NCBI GenBank assembly: GCA_963767635.1
Contig: CAVYEM010000001.1
Location: 1,922,001 to 1,986,000, forward strand
Direction: 5' to 3'
Length of the DNA stretch: 64,000 bases
From: CAVYEM01 sp963767635
GTDB lineage: Bacteria; Vulcanimicrobiota; Vulcanimicrobiia; Vulcanimicrobiales; Vulcanimicrobiaceae
Part shown: positions 24,368 through 32,194 of the stretch, piece by piece
Layout: the number at the start of each line of letters is the position of its first letter
How positions within the stretch are numbered: the first letter of the stretch is position 1
The notes under the pieces: model-generated
Told to the model about the DNA's origin: nothing
Databases searched by the model: none
What the model saw: only the letters and a program-made list of their open reading frames with translations
Position numbers and translations under genes: made by a program

Positions 24368-26191
24368 ATGAAAAGACTTGCTACAGGCATCGCCCTAGTG
24401 GTCGGCGTTTTAACCGCGTCTTGTTCGGGCCATAACGGCCAGTCGGCCGTACCGCCCATGGGCACGACGCCGCAAGGCCGGCCCGTCGGCAGCGATTCCA
24501 TCAGGACCACTGCGGTTGCCGCCGCACCTGCCGGCTGGGCCGCGACCGCGACTCAAGCGCTCGCACTCAAAAGCGCCGCCGACCTTGGCGCGGCTTCGCC
24601 CTCGACGCCGGTAACTGTGCGCGTAGGCATGCAACTGCGCAACATGTCGGCCCTCAAGTCCGCCGTCGCGGCCGGCAGCATGGTGAGCGACTCGACGTTC
24701 ATGGCAACGTACGCGCCGACGAGCGCGCAGGTCGGCGCCGTTCGGACGTACTTGAGCGGCAAAGGCTTCACCAACATCACCGTCGAGCCCAACAATCTGC
24801 TGATCAGCGCAAATGGAACGGCCGCACAAGCACAGAGCGCGTTCAATACTACGCTGCACAACTTCACGTTGAACGGCCAAACGGTTCGCGCCAACATTAC
24901 GCCGGCGTACGTGCCGACCTCGCTGGCGGGCATTGCGGTTGCCGTTTTGGGTTTGAACACGGTTCAGGCGTTTTCGGTCAAGCCGAACATTCAGCCGTGC
25001 ACCGGAGGCGTAACCAGCCCGGTGTGCGTACGCAACTACGATCCCGTCACGTTCCGAAAAACGTACGACGCGACGGACAACGACGGCAACGTCTCCAATT
25101 CACCGGCCGGCGACAGCGACGACCAAGCCTGGAACACACCGATTGCGATTATGGCGGAAGGCAACGTTACGCAAGGCATCGCCGACTTCCGCACCAACGA
25201 AAAAGCGTTCGGTTTGCCGCAGGCTTCGGTGATCGTCGAGCACGTCGGCATTCCCAGCACCGACACTTCCGGCAACGACGAGTGGACGCTCGACATGACG
25301 TATTCGAGCGGCATCGCCGGCAAAGTCAAAGCGATTTATCTCTACGATACGACCTCGCTCACCGATTCCGACATCGCGCTGGAATACAACCACTGGGTAA
25401 GCCAGCACCTGACCAACATCGGCAACTCGTCGTTCGGCGAATGTGAAGCGTTCCCGTACATCGACGGCTCGATGCTCGTGGACGACGAGATGTTCCTGGA
25501 AGGCGCCTCGCACGGTCAGACGATGTTCGTCTCGACGGGCGACAGCGGCGGCTACTGCAGCGTCGGCTTGCCCAACGGCGCCCCGGGCGGAGCACCGTTC
25601 GTCGAATATCCCGCCGCCTCGCCCTACGTCGTAGCAGTCGGCGGCACGGATCTCTTCTCGAACGCCGACGGCAGCTACTTGGGCGAGACGGGTTGGGAAG
25701 CCGGCGGCGGCGGTCTGAGCCAGTTCGAATACTGCCCGTATTGGGAAGCCGAAGCGCAGCCCGTCTGCGAGCAGGGCCAGAACTATCGCGGACTCCCCGA
25801 CGTGGCAATGGACGCCTCGCTGGAAACCGGCGCCCTGCTCTACACGTCGGGATCGGCCGTCAACGGTTCGTGCACGCCGTGCATCACCGGCGGCACCAGC
25901 CTGGCCTCACCGCTCGCAGCCGGCAGCTATGCCATCATGCAGACGCAGCATGGCAATCGCCTTGGGTTCGCGCCGCCCAGGTTCTATAAAATCTACACGC
26001 AAAACCCGACGGCCGGTCCCGTTACAACGGGTCCGCCTCCCACCGAAATGGTCGGCGGCTTCCACGACATCCTGGTCGGCAACAACGGCAACCCGGACGG
26101 GACGGCCACACCCAGGTACGATTACATCACGGGTCTAGGCAGCTTCGATATCCAGAAGACCAACAGCATCATCGCGAATGCAACGCCGTAG
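24368..26191 (+). CDS. Sedolisin-type (S53) serine peptidase, probable lipoprotein
   Basis: A 607-residue secreted acid peptidase. The ATG at 24368 follows GAGGAGG. The signal peptide ends near TASC (Cys 19), a possible lipobox. Residues about 70-200 are the pro-domain (VRVGMQLRNMSALKSAV, SAFNTTLHNF). In the catalytic part Glu305 and Asp309 lie in NDEWTLDM, the oxyanion Asp at about 392 in STGDSGGYC, and the nucleophile Ser at about 511 in GGTSLASPLAAG; a calcium-site-like Asp/Gly region follows near the end (YDYITGLGSFD). It is probably involved in protein degradation outside the cell, at low pH for this family. A strong terminator follows. Confidence 0.9.
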   Translation: MKRLATGIALVVGVLTASCSGHNGQSAVPPMGTTPQGRPVGSDSIRTTAVAAAPAGWAATATQALALKSAADLGAASPSTPVTVRVGMQLRNMSALKSAVAAGSMVSDSTFMATYAPTSAQVGAVRTYLSGKGFTNITVEPNNLLISANGTAAQAQSAFNTTLHNFTLNGQTVRANITPAYVPTSLAGIAVAVLGLNTVQAFSVKPNIQPCTGGVTSPVCVRNYDPVTFRKTYDATDNDGNVSNSPAGDSDDQAWNTPIAIMAEGNVTQGIADFRTNEKAFGLPQASVIVEHVGIPSTDTSGNDEWTLDMTYSSGIAGKVKAIYLYDTTSLTDSDIALEYNHWVSQHLTNIGNSSFGECEAFPYIDGSMLVDDEMFLEGASHGQTMFVSTGDSGGYCSVGLPNGAPGGAPFVEYPAASPYVVAVGGTDLFSNADGSYLGETGWEAGGGGLSQFEYCPYWEAEAQPVCEQGQNYRGLPDVAMDASLETGALLYTSGSAVNGSCTPCITGGTSLASPLAAGSYAIMQTQHGNRLGFAPPRFYKIYTQNPTAGPVTTGPPPTEMVGGFHDILVGNNGNPDGTATPRYDYITGLGSFDIQKTNSIIANATP

Positions 26192-26236
26192 CGGACCGTA
26201 CATCTAGCATCCTCCTCGACGACGGTCGCGCGATCG

Positions 26237-26263
26237 AAGGGCGCCGCTCACGCGGCGCCCTTT
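26237..26263 (+). terminator. Rho-independent terminator after the S53 peptidase gene
   Basis: AAGGGCGCCGC-TCA-CGCGGCGCCCTTT: a near-perfect 10-bp GC stem with a 3-base loop and a short T tail. Confidence 0.8.
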
Positions 26264-26333
26264 GGTATCGTGCCGCAGGCGCTTGCCTCGGGGTAATCGT
26301 AACCCGATGCGATTGCCACCTCAGGGGATGCAC

Positions 26334-27524
26334 GTGTCTGAAGATTCGACGGCGATAGTACCGGCGCCGGTTCCGCCGGCTCCGCAGCGCGATCGCAACG
26401 AACGCGCGCTGTATGCGTTGCGCATCTGCTGGCTCATCATCCTGGTCGGCTTCATCATCTACAAGGCGCTCGAATTTTTCGCGCGAGTGCGGACCTTTAC
26501 GATCGTCGTAGTCGGCGCGGTGCTCTTTGCCTACTTGGTCTTTCCGTTGATTGCGCGGCTGAACCGGCGAATGTCGCTTGGATTCTCCATCGGCGCGGTG
26601 TACCTGGCGATAGCGATCCTAATCGCGCTCGGCGTGTACGTAGTGGCGCCGATTCTTAGTTTGGATACTCAGCAACTGGTGCACGATGCTCCCAAATTGG
26701 CGCACGACGCGCAAGCGGCGCTCGTCAATCCGCGAAACCCGTTCACGCAGCACTTGCCTTCGGGGCTGCGCAATTACCTGACGCAGCTGCCCGCCCAAAT
26801 ACAAGCGAACATCGCGCAGTACAGTACCCAAGTCGCCACCACGGTGCTGCCGGTTCTCGTGTCGATCGTTACCATCGGCGCCCTCTTCGTCATCATTCCG
26901 GTCGTCGCGGCGTATATGATGCTCGAGGCCGAAGGCATCAAACGCACGTTCATGGGGTTCATTCCCGCGAAAGCGCAGCCGAAGACGTTGAAGATCATCG
27001 GCGATTTGGATCGGGTCGTCGGCGGATTCATCCGCGGGCAATTGATCGTCGCCGCGATCGTCGGCACGCTCGTTGCGCTTTTGCTCTTCGGTCTACACGT
27101 GCAGTATGCGGCGCTCATCGGCGCCGTCGCGGGCATTCTGGACGTGATTCCCTACATCGGCGCGATTGCGGGCTGGCTGCCGGCGTTCTTCATCGCGCTC
27201 TTTACCAACGGCGTCGAGAACGCGGTGTTCGTGACGCTCGGCATCATCGTCATCAACCAGCTGGAAGGTCAGATCATTGCGCCCAACGTGGTAAGCAAAA
27301 GCGTCGAGCTGACGCCGCTGGCGGTGGTACTCGCATTGCTCGCGGGCGGGGAGTTAGCGGGAATTCCCGGCTTGCTTCTCGCGGTTCCGGTAGCCGGCAT
27401 GGTGCGCGTTTTGGTCATAAACTTGCGGCCCGCACCCGCGAGCGCACTGGAGGCACAGCCTGCGCTGCGCAAGCAACCGAAAAAAACGCCGTGGCTGCGG
27501 CGCTTTTTCAAACGCGGCCCGTAG
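26334..27524 (+). CDS. AI-2E family (UPF0118) transporter
   Basis: A 396-residue polytopic membrane protein with about eight hydrophobic segments. After a Pro-rich N-terminus come two segments (ICWLIILVGFIIYKALEFF, TIVVVGAVLFAYLVFPLI). A large soluble stretch is at about 110-165, and the family region follows: VGGFIRGQLIVAAIVGTLVA, GILDVIPYIGAIAGWLPAFF and QIIAPNVVSKSVELTPLAVV. Members export small molecules such as AI-2 or indole, or act in Na+/H+ exchange; the substrate is unknown. GTG 26334 has AGGGG six bases upstream; in-frame ATG codons at 26307 and 26328 are alternatives. Confidence 0.85.
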   Translation: MSEDSTAIVPAPVPPAPQRDRNERALYALRICWLIILVGFIIYKALEFFARVRTFTIVVVGAVLFAYLVFPLIARLNRRMSLGFSIGAVYLAIAILIALGVYVVAPILSLDTQQLVHDAPKLAHDAQAALVNPRNPFTQHLPSGLRNYLTQLPAQIQANIAQYSTQVATTVLPVLVSIVTIGALFVIIPVVAAYMMLEAEGIKRTFMGFIPAKAQPKTLKIIGDLDRVVGGFIRGQLIVAAIVGTLVALLLFGLHVQYAALIGAVAGILDVIPYIGAIAGWLPAFFIALFTNGVENAVFVTLGIIVINQLEGQIIAPNVVSKSVELTPLAVVLALLAGGELAGIPGLLLAVPVAGMVRVLVINLRPAPASALEAQPALRKQPKKTPWLRRFFKRGP

Positions 27525-27551
27525 CGGAGGCCAATAGTGACCTCCGCTACG
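27520..27551. terminator. Bidirectional hairpin terminator
   Basis: GTAGCGGAGG and CCTCCGCTAC form a perfect 10-bp stem with a 10-base loop. It lies between the ends of two convergent genes (27524 and 27557) and slightly overlaps the stop of the transporter gene. Confidence 0.7.
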
Positions 27552-27556
27552 CGACT

Positions 27557-28150
27557 CTAAATCGTGCCCCGGTCGTCGATGTCTGTCCGGTTGATTCCGG
27601 TGCCGCCCAAATCTCCGGTGCGGCCTGTTCGCGCGCGCTCGAGATCGTCGCCCGCTCCGCCGATGTAGTCGGTATCGTCGATTTCACCGGTGGTCGAAGG
27701 GGGTATGCCGCCGGTTCCGGACGCGGCTGCGCCGGCGCCGGTCGTCGCCGCGCCGGCCCCAGTTGTGCCCAAGCCCGCGCCGGTTGTCCCTAAGCCGCCG
27801 CCCGCGCCGGCTACGCTGGACGTACCGGTTACTTTCGAGGTGCCCGTGAGATTCGACGTGCCCATCACGCTAGTGTCAGCTGTGTCACCCATGCGGCCGC
27901 TGTATTGCTGCACGACGGTGCGCACCGTTTGCGTGTCGCCACCCGTTATCGTCAGCACCGCGCCGGTGCGGTATTGGTCGGTGTTCTGCTCGCCGGAAAA
28001 AAAGTTCTTAATGCTATCCCAAAAACTCTGCCCGTGCGAACTCTCGCTGCGCACGTCTACCTCGCAACCTTGCGCGCGCAGGTCTTCTGCGGCGCGCCGT
28101 GCATCGGTTTCGCTGTTGAAGTAAGCAGTCGCGCTATAGCCTTGGTTCAT
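27557..28150 (-). CDS. General-stress-like protein with a Gly/Thr/Ala repeat tail
   Basis: A 197-residue protein. Residues 1-85 form a small ferredoxin-like alpha/beta domain (YSATAYFNSETDARRAAEDL, VLTITGGDTQTVRTVVQQYSG) that resembles YflT-type general stress proteins, with a helical insert SFWDSIKNFFSGEQ. Residues about 90-150 are low-complexity repeats of GT(S/T)..G and LGTTGAG / AATTGAG units, and the tail is Asp/Gly/Thr-rich. The repeat part is probably disordered. The role is inferred to be stress-related only from the N-terminal domain. The ATG at 28150 has purine-rich GGAGGCTTACG upstream. Confidence 0.6.
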   Translation of the reverse strand: MNQGYSATAYFNSETDARRAAEDLRAQGCEVDVRSESSHGQSFWDSIKNFFSGEQNTDQYRTGAVLTITGGDTQTVRTVVQQYSGRMGDTADTSVMGTSNLTGTSKVTGTSSVAGAGGGLGTTGAGLGTTGAGAATTGAGAAASGTGGIPPSTTGEIDDTDYIGGAGDDLERARTGRTGDLGGTGINRTDIDDRGTI

Positions 28151-28244
28151 ATCGTAAGCCTCCAATCTGGGGAGTACCACGTGATGTTCCCTGCAGGGAC
28201 CAGCGCGAACCGCAACGGCGAGGCGACGCGCGCCGCCCTGCCCG

Positions 28245-28682
28245 CTATTTTTGGGCATGCATCTGGAGCTGCAGCAAGTCCAACAACACGCGGGCGATTT
28301 CCGCAGGTTCGAGCGTGATCAAGAATTCCAGCCGAACGTGCGATGCGTCGATCGTTTTGAGCAGGACCGCGCAGAGAACCGGTCCGCGCTTGGACGGCGC
28401 AAACGAAAGCGTGAGCAGCCCTCCCGAGAGCGTGAAGTTCTGCGCGGGACCGTTGCCCGTAACGATCTTTTGCAAATAATCGCGCACGTCGAAGAGCTCC
28501 CACAAGCCGATGGAGAGTTCGAACGCTGCCTCCACCGGCCGCGCATGCGCGACGACGCGGCAACGCATGAGATCGAGATCGGCGGGCTCGGCGGTATCGG
28601 GATGTTGATAATCCAGCACCTGCAGCACTAGGCGCGGCTGCGACTCCTGCGATCCGAGGCGAATCTCAACCGGCGAGAACAT
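28245..28682 (-). CDS. Conserved-looking protein of unknown function at the end of the thiL operon
   Basis: A 145-residue soluble protein that I do not recognise. It begins MFSPVEIRLGSQESQPRLVL and has LWELFDVRDYLQKIVTGNG, TLSFAPSKRGPVLCAVLLKT and a C-terminal helix PAEIARVLLDLLQLQMHAQK. The alternating strands and final helix suggest a compact alpha/beta domain. Its ATG follows the thiL stop by four bases, so it is the last gene of that operon. Confidence 0.6.
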   Translation of the reverse strand: MFSPVEIRLGSQESQPRLVLQVLDYQHPDTAEPADLDLMRCRVVAHARPVEAAFELSIGLWELFDVRDYLQKIVTGNGPAQNFTLSGGLLTLSFAPSKRGPVLCAVLLKTIDASHVRLEFLITLEPAEIARVLLDLLQLQMHAQK

Positions 28683-28686
28683 GGTG

Positions 28687-29751
28687 CTACGGTTCGTTCC
28701 CGAAAGGATCCCATCCGATGGACGCCATCGCCTTTTCGCGATCGCCGTTGCGCGCAAATACGCCGCTTCCCTCGCAAAAGCGTCCCAGCTCGAACAGCGG
28801 GCGCCCGAATCGCTGTGCGAAGCGGCGGCGCAGATGTTCGAACGCGCGCGGGGAGACCGCGAGCAGCAGCTCGTACTCTTCGCCCCCTGCCAACGCGTAG
28901 GTTCGTGGATCTTCTCCGCGCGCGCCGGCGATTACGCGAGCGCTCTGAGCAATGGGGACGTGGTCGATCGCAGCCGCGCAGTCAGAACGCGCGCACATGC
29001 GCCGCAAGTCAGTTGAAAGGCCGTCGGAGACGTCCATCATCGCGTGCACGTGCCGGCTTGCCGCCAGCCACATGCCTTCACGGACTCGCGGCTGCGGACG
29101 GCGATGGGCCGCTAGCGCCGCTTCGCGCGAACGATCGTCCACCGCTGTTTGACTCTCGCCTACATGCAAACCGGCTCGACTCGCGCCCAGCGCACCGGTG
29201 AGCGCGACGACGTCGCCTGGACGCGCACCCCCTCGTCCCTTCACGTTGCTTGGACGCACCTCGCCGATGGCGGTGATCGACACAACGATCTGCGGCGCAC
29301 GCGTGAGATCGCCGCCGGCCACGGCGCAGCCGTGAGATGAAGCCACTTCGAGCATGCCGCGATACAGTTCCAGCACGTTTGCGGTAGGTTCGTCCCGCGG
29401 CATCGCCAGAGCAACCGTCGCGAGCAAGGGCCGCGCGCCCATCGCTGCGAGATCGCTCAAATTGCTCGCCATGGAACGCCAGCCGGCGTCGTACAAACTC
29501 ATCGTCGAGCGTCGAAAATGCACGTCTTCAATCAGCGCGTCCGTCGTCACGACGCTGCGGTGCGAACGCGAAGGCTGCCACACCGCCGCATCGTCGCCGA
29601 TGCGGCTGCAGAGTCGACGTCCGGCCGGATACGTTTCGATGAGCGCGCGCAGCTGCGATATGAGCGAGTCTTCGGAGCGCGGCTCGTGCGCGCTCAGCGT
29701 TCCGCCGCTCCTTCGAGCAGAGCGCCAAAGTGCGCGGTTGCAGCGCCGCAA
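28687..29751 (-). CDS. thiL: Thiamine-monophosphate kinase
   Basis: It phosphorylates thiamine monophosphate to the diphosphate cofactor. ThiL motifs: RIGDDAAVW, VVTTDALIEDVHF, WRSMASNLSDLAAMGARPL, VAGGDLTRAP and MMDVSDGLSTDLRRMC. The conserved part starts near residue 25. No good start codon lies between the rpe stop and the conserved LISQLRALIE; the ATG at 29751 overlaps rpe by 58 bases, so the start is uncertain. It follows rpe as thiN/thiL-type genes do in Firmicutes. Confidence 0.92.
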   Translation of the reverse strand: MRRCNRALWRSARRSGGTLSAHEPRSEDSLISQLRALIETYPAGRRLCSRIGDDAAVWQPSRSHRSVVTTDALIEDVHFRRSTMSLYDAGWRSMASNLSDLAAMGARPLLATVALAMPRDEPTANVLELYRGMLEVASSHGCAVAGGDLTRAPQIVVSITAIGEVRPSNVKGRGGARPGDVVALTGALGASRAGLHVGESQTAVDDRSREAALAAHRRPQPRVREGMWLAASRHVHAMMDVSDGLSTDLRRMCARSDCAAAIDHVPIAQSARVIAGARGEDPRTYALAGGEEYELLLAVSPRAFEHLRRRFAQRFGRPLFELGRFCEGSGVFARNGDREKAMASIGWDPFGNEP

Positions 29752-30365
29752 TCCGGCGTGTCAAAAATAGCCGAACCGACGACGAGCACGTCCGCTCCGG
29801 CTTGCACGGCATCGCGCGCGTTCTTCAGCGTGATCCCGCCGTCGATTTCGATTTCGCAGCGGGCGCCCGCGCGCTCGACCAGCGCGCGGGCTTGCCGGAG
29901 CTTTTCAAACGCGCGTGCAATAAACGTTTGACCGCCGAAGCCCGGGTTCACGCTCATGATCAACATCAGGTCGACGTCGTCGATCAGATCTTCGAGCATC
30001 GCCACCGGCGTCTGGGGACAAATCGCTATGCCGGCCTTCGCGCCCAGCGCACGTATGCGCGCGAGCAGACGCTGAGCGTGCGGCGTAGCTTCCAAGTGAA
30101 ACGTGATGATGTCCGCACCCGCATCGCGAAATTGCTCCACGTACCGTTCCGGCTCGACGATCATCAAATGGCAGTCGAACGGCAGCGAGAAGTGTTCGCG
30201 CAGATCGGCGACGATCTTGGGTCCCCACGTAATGTTGGGAACGAACCGGCCGTCCATGACGTCCAAATGCAGATACGCTGCGCCGTTGCGCACCACCGCC
30301 CCCACGTCGTCTTTGATGCAGGCAAAGTCAGCGGACAGAATGGAGGGCGCGAGTCTGGAGGTCAC
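29694..30365 (-). CDS. rpe: Ribulose-phosphate 3-epimerase
   Basis: It interconverts ribulose-5-P and xylulose-5-P, supplying the transketolase encoded at 46140. The 223-residue TIM barrel has LAPSILSADFACIKDDV, LHLDVMDGRFVPNITWGPKI, FDCHLMIVEPERYVEQF, MSVNPGFGGQTFI and EIDGGITLKNARD. The GTG at 30365 overlaps the stop of the PASTA gene. It lies apart from the pentose-phosphate operon in this window. Confidence 0.97.
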   Translation of the reverse strand: MTSRLAPSILSADFACIKDDVGAVVRNGAAYLHLDVMDGRFVPNITWGPKIVADLREHFSLPFDCHLMIVEPERYVEQFRDAGADIITFHLEATPHAQRLLARIRALGAKAGIAICPQTPVAMLEDLIDDVDLMLIMSVNPGFGGQTFIARAFEKLRQARALVERAGARCEIEIDGGITLKNARDAVQAGADVLVVGSAIFDTPDCGAATAHFGALLEGAAER

Positions 30366-31393
30366 GGCGAAGGAACGGGCTTTGGCTTACCGTACGCGTT
30401 TTTTGGCTCCTGACCGACTTTGGTCTCGCCGAGCAGCGTATCGTTGACGAAGAAATAGATCGCGGACGTTCCGATCGTCGTGACGTTGAAATCGAACTTC
30501 TGGCCCGGTTGCGCGTAACCCCTGAACAAATCGTAGCGGCCGGTTTCGTCGCTCACCGAAAAGCGCACGCGCAGCGCTTGATTTTGACCGGCTTCGGCGG
30601 GCGGAACGGCCGCCAGCACGTGCGTTTGGTGAATGATGCGCCCCGATTCGTTCGGGCCGGCGCTCACGTCGAGCGAGACGGTGTCATAGGGCCCAATCGA
30701 ATCGCCGGCTAGCGGTTTCTGTTGCACGACCTGCCCGTGCGGTGGTCCCGCTTTGCCGAGCGGCGTCCACACGATCTGCCCGAGCTTGATGTGCTCCTGA
30801 GCCGCAAGGCCCCGAGCTTGGTCGATCGTCATGCCGCTGAACGAAGGCAGCTTGATCGACGTGACGCCGCCCTTGCTGACCAGCAGCGAAACGGCGGTGC
30901 CTTCGGTCACGCTCATCGAAGGCGCGGGATTCTGCGAAATGACGTGATCGGGCGGAATGTCGTCGTTGCGCACGTAGGTCGTCTTGGAAAGATCCAGCCG
31001 CGCATGCGAGAGATCGAGTTTGGCGTCGCGGATTGACTGGTATCGCACGTCGGGCATAAGGATCGTTTGCACGCCGTCGCTGATCACCAGCGAAATCTGC
31101 CGGCCCGCGCGCACGTGCATGCCGGCCTGCGGCTCCTGATTCATCACCACGCCCTTGGGATATTGCGAACTGGTGGCGTGGCCCGCCACCGCCGACTTGA
31201 GTTTCATGCGGACGATGTCGTTAACCGCGTCCGGCTGCGCCATGCCGATAAACGATGGAACCGTCACCGTATTGGGCCCGGGGAGCAAAAATTCTTGAAT
31301 GGAGTGGCCGAACCAGACGATGACGCCCACGAACAGGGCAAAGACGATCGGAAACACCCAATCGCGCGGGATCTGCCGCTGAACGGCCGTCAA
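30362..31393 (-). CDS. Membrane-anchored PASTA-domain protein without a kinase domain
   Basis: A 343-residue protein. One transmembrane segment lies at residues about 13-32 (FPIVFALFVGVIVWFGHSIQ). Three PASTA repeats follow: about 43-107 (TVPSFIGMAQPDAVNDIVRM), 112-175 (MPDVRYQSIRDAKLDLSHAR) and 180-250 (LPSFSGMTIDQARGLAAQEH). The C-terminal 90 residues form another beta-rich region. PASTA domains bind muropeptides or beta-lactams in PrkC/PknB kinases; here there is no kinase part. It lies directly before rpe, where Firmicutes have prkC (and rsgA), suggesting an orphaned receptor part. TTG 31393 overlaps the yebC stop. Confidence 0.85.
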   Translation of the reverse strand: MTAVQRQIPRDWVFPIVFALFVGVIVWFGHSIQEFLLPGPNTVTVPSFIGMAQPDAVNDIVRMKLKSAVAGHATSSQYPKGVVMNQEPQAGMHVRAGRQISLVISDGVQTILMPDVRYQSIRDAKLDLSHARLDLSKTTYVRNDDIPPDHVISQNPAPSMSVTEGTAVSLLVSKGGVTSIKLPSFSGMTIDQARGLAAQEHIKLGQIVWTPLGKAGPPHGQVVQQKPLAGDSIGPYDTVSLDVSAGPNESGRIIHQTHVLAAVPPAEAGQNQALRVRFSVSDETGRYDLFRGYAQPGQKFDFNVTTIGTSAIYFFVNDTLLGETKVGQEPKNAYGKPKPVPSP

Positions 31394-32133
31394 GTCAGCG
31401 CCTCGAGCGCCGCTTCGCTCGCTTCCAAGTTGGAGAAGACCCGCTGGACGTCTTCATGCTCATCCAAAGCATCCAAAAAACTCAGCGCGGCCGTGAGGCT
31501 GTCGCCCTCCAGGCAGACCTTTTGCTTTGCCCGTGCGCCCAAATAGACTTCCGTGATCTTGATGCCGCCGCTTTGAAGCGCGTCGCGAACGTGCGCAAGC
31601 GCTGCCGGTTCAGTATAGATGTCGGTGGGGTGCCCGTATTCCAGATCGATGACGCCGTCGACGAGCGCAGCTTCGGTCACGGCGTCTTCGGACCGTCCGG
31701 CCGGATCGACTGCAACCGTGCCGACGGCATCGAACATCCACGCAACGCTGCCGCTTTCAGCCAGATTGCCGTCATTCTTGCCGAACAAGAAGCGCAGCTC
31801 GCCCGCGGTCCGGTTACGGTTGTCGGTCGCCGCATCGACTAGAACAGCCAGACCGTGAGGGCCGTACCCCTCGTAGCGGATCTCCTCGATCTCTTTTTCG
31901 CCCGAGCCGCCCGAACCGCGCGCGATCGCACGCTTGATGTTGTCTTGCGGCATGTTGTTCTCGCGCGCTTTTTCGACCGCCATCTTTAGGCGGTAATTGG
32001 CCTCCGGATCCGGCGAGCCCGATTTGACGGCAAGGATGATCTCTTTGCTGAGCTTTGAAAACAGCGCCCCGCGCTGCGCGTCCACCTTGCCTTTGCGCAG
32101 CCGGATGTTGTGCCACTTGGAATGACCGGACAT
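31390..32133 (-). CDS. yebC: YebC/PmpR family protein
   Basis: A 247-residue protein beginning MSGHSKWHNIRLRKGKVDAQ, the family hallmark. It has VEKARENNMPQDNIKRAI, YEGYGPHGLAVLVDAATDNR and GSVAWMFDAVG. YebC proteins have been described as transcription regulators and, more recently, as translation factors that relieve stalling at proline stretches. The sequence does not say which applies. The frame is intact and coupled to the PASTA gene. Confidence 0.95.
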   Translation of the reverse strand: MSGHSKWHNIRLRKGKVDAQRGALFSKLSKEIILAVKSGSPDPEANYRLKMAVEKARENNMPQDNIKRAIARGSGGSGEKEIEEIRYEGYGPHGLAVLVDAATDNRNRTAGELRFLFGKNDGNLAESGSVAWMFDAVGTVAVDPAGRSEDAVTEAALVDGVIDLEYGHPTDIYTEPAALAHVRDALQSGGIKITEVYLGARAKQKVCLEGDSLTAALSFLDALDEHEDVQRVFSNLEASEAALEALT

Positions 32134-32194
32134 GGTGAGCGGGGCTTTCGCCCCGCCACCGTCGCGTGCCCTGGTCGGGTCTTGGAAAGCGGCG

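Noticed and set aside
28245..28682. A possible immunity protein (WapI-like) identity for the 145-residue protein
   Set aside because: The resemblance is only in general strand pattern; no motif supports it and no toxin gene is adjacent.
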